Assembly: GCA_019114465.1 (NCBI GenBank)
Contig: DXFM01000005.1
Coordinates: forward strand, 50,277 to 114,276
Source of the DNA: Candidatus Lachnoclostridium avicola
GTDB taxonomy: Bacteria; Bacillota; Clostridia; Lachnospirales; Lachnospiraceae
DNA: 64,000 nt
Reading direction: 5' to 3'
A program made the position numbers and the translations under genes. The notes beneath the pieces are model-generated. The model saw only the letters and a program-made list of their open reading frames with translations. It did no database searches and had not been told where the DNA came from. Positions within the stretch are counted from its first letter, which is position 1. Each line of letters starts with the position of its first letter. Positions 35,566 to 43,031 of this stretch are shown in pieces.

Positions 35566-36897
35566 CTATTCTACCACCATTTTTTCCGGCTGACAAGTAT
35601 CTGACTGCTCCTTGTGGGCAGGAACCGCCCGGACGGAAGCGATCCGCTTGTGTTCCACCCGCTCCACCTGGAAGTCATAGCCGCCGCAGGGGATCACCGG
35701 GCGCTCGTCCTCTCCCGGAATCCTGTCCAGGAGGGAGATGAGAAGGCCGCTGAGGGTGTCGTAATCCTCTTCCTCCTCTTCCGTAAACTGGATGCCCAGA
35801 GCCTCCGACACGTCCTCCAGGGACGCCATGCCGCTGATTAAAAAGGCTCCATTGCCCAGGGGACGGATCAGCTCCTCCTCCCGGTCGTACTCGTCCTGAA
35901 TGTTGCCCACGATCTCCTCTAAAATGTCCTCCATGGTGACGATTCCGGACAGCTGGCCGTACTCATCCACCACAATGGCCATGTGGATCTTCTGGGACTG
36001 CATCTCCCGGAACAGGGAGTCCACACTCCGGCTCTCCGGGATAAATTTGGCCTCCATCATCAGATCGGGGATTTCCCGGATGGGGATGTTCTCGCAGGCC
36101 TTTTTCTCCGCCCACACCATCACGTCCCTCAGGTGGACGACGCCCAGGATATCGTCTGTATTGTCTCCGTATACGGGGAAACGGGAATGGTTGCCTTCCT
36201 CCAGGATGAAGCGGACCGCTTCCTTCAGGGTCATGCTCCCGTCCAGCAGCACCAAATTTTTCCGGTGGGTCATCACGTCCTCCGCCCGCTTGTCCCCCAG
36301 CTCAAAAATGTTGGTGATCATCTCCGCCTCGCTGGCCTCCAGCACTCCCTGTTCGTGGCCCTCGTTGACCATGGACATAATGTCCTCCTCCGTCACTCCC
36401 TCTTCCTGGGAGGAGGGATCCATGCCCGCCGCCCTGAGAAGCAGGGAGGAGACGGCGCCCACCGCCGCCGTCACGGGGATCAGCAGGGTCATCAGAACTG
36501 ACACCGCCGGAAAAAGGCCCATGGCCCATTTTTCCGGATTTTCCGCAGCCAGCCGTTTCGGCAGGGCCATGCCCAGGGAAACCAGGAGGATTATGTACAC
36601 CAGGGCTTCCACAACGGCGTATACCGGGTTCTGGCTGCTCCAGATCATCTTCCGGAAGATAAAGGCGCCTACAATCAGGCTGGATCCGGTGGTGAATACC
36701 AGATTGGTGCTCACCAGGCGTCCCGGCCTCTCCGCCAGGGCCAGGATCTTCTCCGCTTTCCGGTTCCCGTCCCGGGCCTCCTCTTCCAGCCCGCCTCCCA
36801 GCTCCTGCAGGGCAGCTCCAAATCCGTACAGCACCGCCTCCAGAACCACCAGCACTATCAGTGTCAGCATATGTATGCCTGAATAACCATCGTCCAT
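35566..36897 (-). CDS. CNNM/CorC-type membrane protein with CBS domains
   Basis: A 443-residue HlyC/CorC family protein. A DUF21 domain with about four membrane helices covers 8-190, then a CBS pair ('VMTHRKNLVLLDGSMTLKEA' to 'AIVVDEYGQLSGIVTMEDIL' and 'EEIVGNIQDEYD') and the C-terminal CorC_HlyC FAD-like fold ('LISGMASLEDVSEALGI'). Such proteins are thought to export Mg2+ or Co2+ and sense nucleotides through CBS domains. GGAGAAT precedes the ATG. A hairpin at 36946-36966 separates it from mazF, though the two could still be read together. Confidence 0.9.
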   Translation of the reverse strand: MDDGYSGIHMLTLIVLVVLEAVLYGFGAALQELGGGLEEEARDGNRKAEKILALAERPGRLVSTNLVFTTGSSLIVGAFIFRKMIWSSQNPVYAVVEALVYIILLVSLGMALPKRLAAENPEKWAMGLFPAVSVLMTLLIPVTAAVGAVSSLLLRAAGMDPSSQEEGVTEEDIMSMVNEGHEQGVLEASEAEMITNIFELGDKRAEDVMTHRKNLVLLDGSMTLKEAVRFILEEGNHSRFPVYGDNTDDILGVVHLRDVMVWAEKKACENIPIREIPDLMMEAKFIPESRSVDSLFREMQSQKIHMAIVVDEYGQLSGIVTMEDILEEIVGNIQDEYDREEELIRPLGNGAFLISGMASLEDVSEALGIQFTEEEEEDYDTLSGLLISLLDRIPGEDERPVIPCGGYDFQVERVEHKRIASVRAVPAHKEQSDTCQPEKMVVE

Positions 36898-36945
36898 ATT
36901 CTCCGTATCTCTCCTTTTCTGCCGTCAGCGTTTTTACATGTAACA

Positions 36946-36966
36946 GGGGGCATGCGCCATGCCCCC
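36946..36966 (-). terminator. GC-rich hairpin after mazF
   Basis: GGGGGCATG pairs with CATGCCCCC around a 3-base loop. No good T-run follows on the minus strand, so termination may be partial. Confidence 0.55.
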
Positions 36967-37023
36967 CGGTTTCCTGTTTTTCCTATTTATCATATCAAAT
37001 ACAAGGTTGTTCGTCAATGTGGA

Positions 37024-37389
37024 CTATGTAGAAAGTTCCAGGCTCACCATGAGAGCACAGTCCACTTTTGCCAAAAGCTCCCCGTCGATATGGCAGATTT
37101 TTTCCCGCAGCCTCTGCTTGTCGATGGTGCGCAGCTGCTCCAGAAGGATCACGGAATCCTTCACCATGGCGCATTTGTCCTTATCCAGCTCCACATGGGT
37201 GGGAAGCTTCGCCTTGTTCATCCGGGAAGTAATGGCCGCGCAGATCACGGTGGGGCTGTGTTTGTTGCCCACGTCGTTCTGTATGATGAGGACCGGGCGC
37301 ACTCCTCCCTGTTCGGAGCCCACCACCGGCCGCAAATCCGCATAATAAATATCCCCTCGTCTGATGATCACGTTTTCACACTCCGTCAT
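37024..37389 (-). CDS. MazF/PemK-like endoribonuclease without adjacent antitoxin
   Basis: A 121-residue protein closely resembling NdoA/EndoA of Bacillus: '[20 protein letters not shown]' then '[20 protein letters not shown]', '[18 protein letters not shown]' and '[19 protein letters not shown]'. It cuts RNA at short specific sites and can halt growth. The ATG at 37389 is preferred; a GTG 15 bases upstream is possible. It follows alr, as in Bacillus, but only a 113-base spacer lies between, too short for the roughly 90-codon ndoAI antitoxin. The toxin therefore lacks its usual partner here. Confidence 0.9.
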   Translation of the reverse strand: MTECENVIIRRGDIYYADLRPVVGSEQGGVRPVLIIQNDVGNKHSPTVICAAITSRMNKAKLPTHVELDKDKCAMVKDSVILLEQLRTIDKQRLREKICHIDGELLAKVDCALMVSLELST

Positions 37390-37502
37390 TTGATTTTCTA
37401 TCACCAGTATTGACCGGTTTCCGAAAATCTATTCCTGGCAGATCTTTCCGCCGGGAAATGACTCTCTGCTATATCTTATGACGGAGAAGCGGGACCGTTT
37501 CT

Positions 37503-38693
37503 TCAGTCAAAACCGAAATACTCGTCCCCGAAATAGTCCTTGGTTCCCACGATGGCCCCGTTTTTCACATACACCCGGGGAACCCGCATGCCGATGCCGC
37601 AGATGATTTCATAGTGGAAGCCCCCGCTGCGCTCTGCCAGCTCCTCCACTGTGATCTGGTCTTCCCCGTCTTTTCCGATGAGGGTGACCGTGTCTCCCTC
37701 CTCCACGCCGGGAATGTCCGTCACGTCCACCATCATCTGGTCCATGCAGACCCTTCCAAGGATCCTGGCCCGCTTTCCGCGGATCAACACGTCGGCCTTG
37801 TTGGACAGATTCCGCAGATAGCCGTCGGCGTAGCCCACGGGCACGGTGGCGATGACCGTCTCCCGCTGGGTAAAGCAGGTCCAACCGTAGCTCACGGGAG
37901 TCTCGGCAGGCACCGTCTTTAAATAGACCACCTCGCTCTTCCACTCCAGAGCGGGGGAGAGGCAGATTTTTTCCTTTTCCACCTCGTCCGACGGGTAGAG
38001 ACCGCACATGATAATACCAGCCCGGACCATGTTGAAATGGGAGTCGTCCATGTCGATGATGCCGGCGCTGTTGGCGCAGTGGCGAAGGGGAATCTCCACT
38101 CCCCGCTCCTTCAGAAGATCAAGAAAATGACTGTACAGGGCCAGCTGATGGCTGGCGCTCTCCTTGTCCGCCTCATCCGCCTTGGCAAAGTGGGTGAACA
38201 CTCCGGTGATCTCGATGCCCGGGAGCCGGCTGATCTTTTTGACCATGTCGGCGGAAGCTTCGTTGGGGGCAAGGCCGATGCGGCTCATGCCAGTGTCCAC
38301 CGCGATGTGGATGGTGCCCTTTTTCCCCAGGATTCTGGCCCGCTTGGAGAGGCGTTCCGCCTTCTCATACTGGAAGATCGCCGGGGAAATATTGCAGTTT
38401 AACAGATCGTCGAACCGCATCTGGGGGGTGACTCCCAGCACCAGGATCGGTTTCTGGATTCCGTGGCGGCGGAGGATCAGGGCCTCGTCGATGGTGGCCA
38501 CCCCGTAGCCCTCCACATATGGCTCAATGGTCTTTGCCACCGGGACCGCACCGTGGCCATAGCCGTCCGCCTTGACGATCCCCATGATCCCGGTGCCGGA
38601 TCCCACCCGTTTTTTGATGGCCTGCATATTGGCTTCCATGGCACCCAGATCTATTTTTACATAACCTCTCTCATACTGCTCCATCTTGTTCAT
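37503..38693 (-). CDS. alr: Alanine racemase
   Basis: A 396-residue PLP enzyme making D-alanine for the cell wall. PLP-lysine Lys41 is in 'IVKADGYGHGAV'. 'FTHFAKADEADKESASHQL', 'MVRAGIIMCGLYPS' and the catalytic Tyr in 'PVSYGWTCFTQRETV' are present. It lies between nnr and mazF. The start has no strong ribosome binding site close by; an in-frame ATG three codons on is an alternative. Confidence 0.96.
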   Translation of the reverse strand: MNKMEQYERGYVKIDLGAMEANMQAIKKRVGSGTGIMGIVKADGYGHGAVPVAKTIEPYVEGYGVATIDEALILRRHGIQKPILVLGVTPQMRFDDLLNCNISPAIFQYEKAERLSKRARILGKKGTIHIAVDTGMSRIGLAPNEASADMVKKISRLPGIEITGVFTHFAKADEADKESASHQLALYSHFLDLLKERGVEIPLRHCANSAGIIDMDDSHFNMVRAGIIMCGLYPSDEVEKEKICLSPALEWKSEVVYLKTVPAETPVSYGWTCFTQRETVIATVPVGYADGYLRNLSNKADVLIRGKRARILGRVCMDQMMVDVTDIPGVEEGDTVTLIGKDGEDQITVEELAERSGGFHYEIICGIGMRVPRVYVKNGAIVGTKDYFGDEYFGFD

Positions 38694-38729
38694 GTCTCTG
38701 TCTACTTCCTTTTTTCAGTTTTTACCGGC

Positions 38730-40238
38730 TTACGCCAGTCCTTCCAGGGAATCTGCCAGATCCCTGGCCAGCACGGCCCGTCCTCCCAGCCGGGCGGCGG
38801 CCGTTTCCCCGGCGAGGCCGTGGATGTACGCTCCCAGGGCGGCAGCCTCCGGTTCCTCCATTCCCTGGGCCAGCAGGGCGCCGATCACTCCCGAGAGCAC
38901 GTCCCCGGCGCCGCCCTTGGCCATGGCGGAACAGCCGCTGCTGTTCACGTAGAGACTGCCGTCCTTTCCCGCCACCACGGTGGCTGCGTCCTTTAACACG
39001 CAAGTGATTCCATAGCGGTCCGCGTATCCGGCGGCGGTTCCGGCGATATCCTTCTGCACCTCCTTCACGGAGGTGTGCAGCAGCCTGGCCATCTCCAGCA
39101 CATGGGGAGTGACCACAATATTTTCCGTAAAATACCGGGTCAGATCCTCTTCCTCAGCCACGATGTTCAGCCCATCCGCGTCCAGGACCAGGGGGGAGCA
39201 GGCGGCGCTGAGGACAGCCCGCACCAGCTTGACGGCTCCCTCATCCCGGCCCAGCCCCGGTCCCAGCACCACGACGGATGCCTCCCGGCACAGTCCTTCC
39301 ACTTCCTCCTGGGTCAGTCCGCCCTCCTCCAGCAGGGCTTCCTCCCTGTAAGGAATCAGCACCGCCTCCGGCAGGAGAGTCTGCAGGATCTCCCGGTTTT
39401 CTTCGGGAGTGAGGATCTTTACCAGCCCGGCTCCCGTCCGGTAGGCGGCCAGAGCGGCCAGGTAGGCAGCTCCCGCCATATTTTTCCTGCCTCCCACCAC
39501 CAGAACTTTTCCGAAAGTTCCCTTGTTGGAATAGGCGGGGCGGGCGGGCAGACGGGAGAGATCCTCCCGGCCGAAGGTGAAGGCGGACACTCCCGCTTTC
39601 TCAGCCGCCTCCGCCGGGAACCCGGCGTCCGCCACCACCAGCCGTCCCCGGTAGTCTTTGCCCGGATAGACCGCGGTCCCCAGCTTCTCATAGCCGAAGG
39701 TCACCGTCACATCCGCCCGGAGGGCAGGCCCCAGCAGGGACCCGGTGTCGGAGCTGATTCCCGACGGCACGTCCACAGCCACCACCGTCCCAGCCTTGAT
39801 TTCGCTGAGAAAGCGGAGAAATTCTTCATACCGCCCGGTGACCGGCCGGTTCAGCCCTACGCCGAACACCCCGTCGATGAGCACCTCGCAGCCTCCGGGG
39901 ATGAAATCCCCGAACTGCTCCACCGTAACTCCCAGGCGTTCCGCAATGCTCAGCTGAAGCTTCAGTTCTTCCGTTCCCCGCTCCCGGTCTCCCACCAGGA
40001 TGACCGCAGCGGGGTGACCCTTTTCCTTCAGCATTCTGGCGGCCGCAACCGCGTCGGCCCCGTTGTTGCCCAGGCCGGCAGCTGCCAGGATCCGTCCGCC
40101 GGGCCCGGCTGCCCGATCCGCCTCCTCGGCCACCGCCAGGGCGGCCCGCTCCATCAGCACCAGGGACGGGATTCCCACCTGGGTGATGGTGAAGCGGTCG
40201 ATTTCCTTCATCTGAGTTCCCTTTACCAGATATCTCAT
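38730..40238 (-). CDS. nnr: Bifunctional NAD(P)H-hydrate epimerase/dehydratase
   Basis: A 502-residue two-domain repair enzyme. The N-terminal NnrE (YjeF_N) domain has 'GLGNNGADAVAAARMLKEKG' and 'DVPSGISSDTGSLLG'. The C-terminal NnrD (carbohydrate-kinase-like) domain has 'VVGGRKNMAGAAYLAALAAY', 'VVLGPGLGRDEG' and 'MAKGGAGDVLSGVIGALLAQ'. Together they return damaged NAD(P)HX to NAD(P)H. Its ATG overlaps the acpS stop (ATGA). It fits well in a Rex-controlled operon since both concern NADH state. Confidence 0.95.
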   Translation of the reverse strand: MRYLVKGTQMKEIDRFTITQVGIPSLVLMERAALAVAEEADRAAGPGGRILAAAGLGNNGADAVAAARMLKEKGHPAAVILVGDRERGTEELKLQLSIAERLGVTVEQFGDFIPGGCEVLIDGVFGVGLNRPVTGRYEEFLRFLSEIKAGTVVAVDVPSGISSDTGSLLGPALRADVTVTFGYEKLGTAVYPGKDYRGRLVVADAGFPAEAAEKAGVSAFTFGREDLSRLPARPAYSNKGTFGKVLVVGGRKNMAGAAYLAALAAYRTGAGLVKILTPEENREILQTLLPEAVLIPYREEALLEEGGLTQEEVEGLCREASVVVLGPGLGRDEGAVKLVRAVLSAACSPLVLDADGLNIVAEEEDLTRYFTENIVVTPHVLEMARLLHTSVKEVQKDIAGTAAGYADRYGITCVLKDAATVVAGKDGSLYVNSSGCSAMAKGGAGDVLSGVIGALLAQGMEEPEAAALGAYIHGLAGETAAARLGGRAVLARDLADSLEGLA

Positions 40239-40603
40239 AACTCTTCTCCTTCCCCCACGGCAAAGGCCATGGCATAGACTGCCGTATTGGTGATGGACAC
40301 GTGGATCCTTGTAATTCCCCGCTCTTTCGCCGCCTTCTCTGCCCCGCCCAGCAGGACCACATAGGGCTTTCCCAGCTCATCCCGGAGCACCTGGATCTCC
40401 GACGGCCAGAAGGAGCGGAAGCCGGTGCCCATCACCTTCGCCACCGCTTCCTTCACAGCAAAACTGCCGGCCAGCCGGGTACAGTTTCCCCCGGCCTGCC
40501 GGCATTCTTCTTCCGTATAAACGCGGGTCAGAAAGGACGGTTTTTCACACGCTTTTTCAATTCTTCCGATCTCAACCATATCTGTACCGACGCCGATGAT
40601 CAT
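40235..40603 (-). CDS. acpS: Holo-[acyl-carrier-protein] synthase
   Basis: A 122-residue enzyme transferring phosphopantetheine from CoA to ACP. 'MIIGVGTDMVEIGRIEKACE' and 'RLAGSFAVKEAVAKVMGTGF' carry the Mg-binding Asp and Glu. The ATG at 40603 overlaps the rex stop in TGATG; a GTG one codon upstream is a weaker alternative. AAGGAAAA precedes it. Essential for fatty-acid synthesis. Confidence 0.95.
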   Translation of the reverse strand: MIIGVGTDMVEIGRIEKACEKPSFLTRVYTEEECRQAGGNCTRLAGSFAVKEAVAKVMGTGFRSFWPSEIQVLRDELGKPYVVLLGGAEKAAKERGITRIHVSITNTAVYAMAFAVGEGEEL

Positions 40604-41271
40604 CACTTTTCCTTATCCTTCTCCCCGCTCTCTTTGTCCTGCATACTGCATACCCGGTAGCAAAGCCGCATCAGGCTCTCGGACAGATGGACGTTCTCTA
40701 CCACCACGTCGTCCGGAACTGTCAGGTCCACATGGGCGAAGTTCCAGATGCCCTTCACGCCGGCCCGGATCACCCGGTCGGCGATCTCCGGCGCCTTTGT
40801 CTTCGGAATGGTGAGAGCGGCGATCTGGACGTCGTTGTCCCGGATAAACTGCTCCAGCTCCTCCACGCCCCGGATCTCAATTCCCCGGACCACCAGTCCG
40901 ATGAGCCGGGGGTTGATGTCAAACATTCCTTTGATCACAAAGCCCCGCTTCTCAAAATTGGCATAGTTGGCGATGGCCTGTCCCAGGTTGCCGGCCCCGA
41001 TGATCACCAGGTTGTGCTGGCGGTCGATTCCCAGGATCTTGGCGATCTCCGCGTAGAGATGCTTTACGTTGTAGCCGTAGCCCTGCTGTCCGAAGCCGCC
41101 GAAATTGTTGAGGTCCTGACGGATCTGGGAGGCAGTCACGTGCATCCGCTGGCTCAGCTCATTGGAGGAGATTCTCTCCACCCCGTCCTCCAGCAGTTCT
41201 CCTAAGTATCGGTAATACCTGGGCAGTCTGGCAATCACCGCCCGTGATATCTGCTTTTCCACTTTTTGCAT
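40603..41271 (-). CDS. rex: Redox-sensing transcriptional repressor Rex
   Basis: A 222-residue regulator. The N-terminal winged helix runs from 'ISRAVIARLPRYYRYLGELL' to 'ISSNELSQRMHVTASQIRQD'; the Rossmann domain has 'LVIIGAGNLGQAIANYANFE' for NADH. It represses fermentation genes when NAD+ is high and releases DNA when NADH rises. The ATG at 41271 is close to GAGGAG; a longer frame upstream runs over the promoter and is rejected. It heads the operon rex-acpS-nnr-alr-mazF. Confidence 0.96.
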   Translation of the reverse strand: MQKVEKQISRAVIARLPRYYRYLGELLEDGVERISSNELSQRMHVTASQIRQDLNNFGGFGQQGYGYNVKHLYAEIAKILGIDRQHNLVIIGAGNLGQAIANYANFEKRGFVIKGMFDINPRLIGLVVRGIEIRGVEELEQFIRDNDVQIAALTIPKTKAPEIADRVIRAGVKGIWNFAHVDLTVPDDVVVENVHLSESLMRLCYRVCSMQDKESGEKDKEK

Positions 41272-41302
41272 CGCTCCTCTGTCTGTTATTTTTAAGTCAA
41301 CA

Positions 41303-41360
41303 TTGTTAAGAATTATTATAACCACAGAGCGGGGCAATGTCAAACTGTTTGTTAAGAATT
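41303..41360 (-). promoter_or_regulatory. Perfect sigma-A promoter of rex bracketed by two Rex-like half-sites
   Basis: On the minus strand TTGACA (41338-41343) and TATAAT (41315-41320) have the ideal 17-base spacer. The 12-base sequence TTGTTAAGAATT occurs twice (plus strand 41303-41314 and 41349-41360), right below the -10 and just above the -35. TTGTTAA is the known Rex half-site, so autoregulation is likely. Confidence 0.8.
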
Positions 41361-41383
41361 CGACATACCGAGCGCCATAGAAA

Positions 41384-41400
41384 GCAGGCCCAGAGCCTGC
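41384..41400 (-). terminator. Hairpin at the end of the glycoside/glycerol operon
   Basis: GCAGGC pairs with GCCTGC around a 5-base loop, directly after the 41401 stop. The T-run (TTTCT) is weak. Confidence 0.5.
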
Positions 41401-41763
41401 CTACCTGCGTTCTACGTTTTTCGTTGCTACCACGGAGACCCCGGTTCCCGCACAGTCTGCGATCAGCACGTCACCGATCGCCACAGGAGCTTCTACCCTG
41501 ATTCTGTGAATGGCATCCATCACGTCAAAGATTTTGTCCTTCGGAATATCTGTTTCTGTCTTCACGGATACCATTTTCAAAACACCGTCTGTCACAGGCA
41601 CACTGGACGTAACTGTTCTTGCAGGGTGAAGGATTTCTTTTTTCGCGTAATCCTCCCCGCGCCTGCAGGTGTTGCCCGTTACCGAAATCTCTCCATTTTC
41701 CATCTCCACGCTGAGGGGACATCCCAGAGGACATCCAATACATATCAGTTCTCTCTTTTCCAT
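41401..41763 (-). CDS. DUF1667 protein with four-cysteine cluster motif
   Basis: A 120-residue protein. Cys8, Cys11, Cys15 and Cys33 (CIGCPLGC ... GNTC) form a CxxCxxxC-type set like the iron-sulfur motif at the start of molybdopterin oxidoreductases. A conserved domain follows ('VSVKTETDIPKDKIFDVMDA'). DUF1667 genes commonly accompany glycerol-3-phosphate dehydrogenase and FAD genes in Clostridia. It starts 1 base after the flavoprotein stop. It is probably a small electron carrier of that complex; this is inference. Confidence 0.85.
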   Translation of the reverse strand: MEKRELICIGCPLGCPLSVEMENGEISVTGNTCRRGEDYAKKEILHPARTVTSSVPVTDGVLKMVSVKTETDIPKDKIFDVMDAIHRIRVEAPVAIGDVLIADCAGTGVSVVATKNVERR

Positions 41764-41764
41764 C

Positions 41765-43030
41765 TTATATCACCTCTGTCCGTATGACGATCTCCTTCAA
41801 ATCCGGAAAGTTTTCCAAGTCTGCCTTTTTCAATTCTACCTGTTCCATCTCACCAGGAACCAGGATCTTCCTTCTTTTTTTCTGAAGCGGCTTTCCGTCA
41901 CAGTACACAGCGACCGCCCGGTTTTTGTATACATCTGTCACGCGAAAGCGGACTGTGACCGTATCCCGCATATGCTCCACATCCAAAATCTGCGGAACCG
42001 TGTATCTTACACCGTTTTCCGCACAGATCTTCACCTGTTTCAGAGGAGAAAATTCTTCCTTCCGCTGTACGTAGGCCGCCGCATTTTCTCCCGCCCGGGC
42101 AGCCTCCTCTGACACGTAATCCACCAAATCATGGACATGGAGCACATTTCCGCACGCAAACACTCCTTTTACGCTGGTTTCCAGGCAGTCATTTACTTCC
42201 GGACCGGAAGTTGCCGGACTGATGGAAACTCCCATGCCTTTGGAAAGTTCATTTTCCGGGATCAGCCCCACCGAAAGCAGCAGGGTATCACAGGCATAGT
42301 ATTCTTCCGTACCGGGAATCATTTTCCGGTCTGTTCCCACCTGTGCCAAAGTGACTCCCGTCACCCGTCTTTTTCCATGGATATTCACCACGGTATGACT
42401 GAGCTTTAATGGAATTCCGTAATCATCCAGGCACTGAACGATATTTCTTTTCAAACCTCCGGAATAAGGCATCAGCTCGGCCACCACTTTGACCTCAGCC
42501 CCCTCCAGGGTCATTCGCCGCGCCATGATCAGGCCGATATCCCCGCTTCCCAGAATTACGACCTTTCGTCCCACGCTGCATCCTTCCATATTCATGAGCC
42601 GCTGGGCGGTCCCCGCCGAATAGATTCCTGCCGGCCGGTATCCGGGAATATTCAGCGCACCTCTCGGCCTCTCCCGGCACCCCATGGCCAGTATCACGGC
42701 CCCGGCTTTTACAGAAAACAGCCCGTCTTCCCTGTTGACAGCCGTCACGACTCTATCCCTGCTGATATCAATCACCATCGTATTTAGTTTGAAGGGGATT
42801 TTTTCTTCCTGAATCATATCGATATACCTGGCCGCGTACTCCGGTCCAGTGAGTTCTTCCTTAAAGGTATGCAGCCCAAATCCATTGTGAATGCACTGGT
42901 TTAATATTCCTCCCAGGCAGCTGTCACGCTCTAAAATCAGAATATCTGAAACCCCGGATTTTTTTGCCGCCGCAGCCGCTGCCAGGCCGGCAGGACCCCC
43001 GCCTATGATTACGATCTCATGCTCTGTCAT
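41765..43030 (-). CDS. NAD(P)/FAD-dependent oxidoreductase of the glycerol-3-phosphate cluster
   Basis: A 421-residue disulfide-reductase-like flavoprotein. The FAD fold is 'EIVIIGGGPAGLAAAAAAKK', the second nucleotide fold is 'KVVILGSGDIGLIMARRMTL', and 'GVFACGNVLHVHDLVDYVSE' closes the FAD site. 'CLGGILNQCIHNGFG' and 'MGCRERPRGALNIPGYRPAG' are typical of the partner found with GlpA-like enzymes. A C-terminal extension of about 110 residues carries a small beta domain. The ATG at 43030 nearly abuts the previous stop. It probably passes electrons from the glycerol-3-phosphate dehydrogenase to NAD+ or a ferredoxin-like acceptor. Confidence 0.88.
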   Translation of the reverse strand: MTEHEIVIIGGGPAGLAAAAAAKKSGVSDILILERDSCLGGILNQCIHNGFGLHTFKEELTGPEYAARYIDMIQEEKIPFKLNTMVIDISRDRVVTAVNREDGLFSVKAGAVILAMGCRERPRGALNIPGYRPAGIYSAGTAQRLMNMEGCSVGRKVVILGSGDIGLIMARRMTLEGAEVKVVAELMPYSGGLKRNIVQCLDDYGIPLKLSHTVVNIHGKRRVTGVTLAQVGTDRKMIPGTEEYYACDTLLLSVGLIPENELSKGMGVSISPATSGPEVNDCLETSVKGVFACGNVLHVHDLVDYVSEEAARAGENAAAYVQRKEEFSPLKQVKICAENGVRYTVPQILDVEHMRDTVTVRFRVTDVYKNRAVAVYCDGKPLQKKRRKILVPGEMEQVELKKADLENFPDLKEIVIRTEVI

Positions 43031-43031
43031 T

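Noticed and set aside
37405..37502. A hidden MazE/NdoAI antitoxin before mazF
   Set aside because: The gap can encode at most about 32 residues and none of the frames gives a ribbon-helix-helix pattern.
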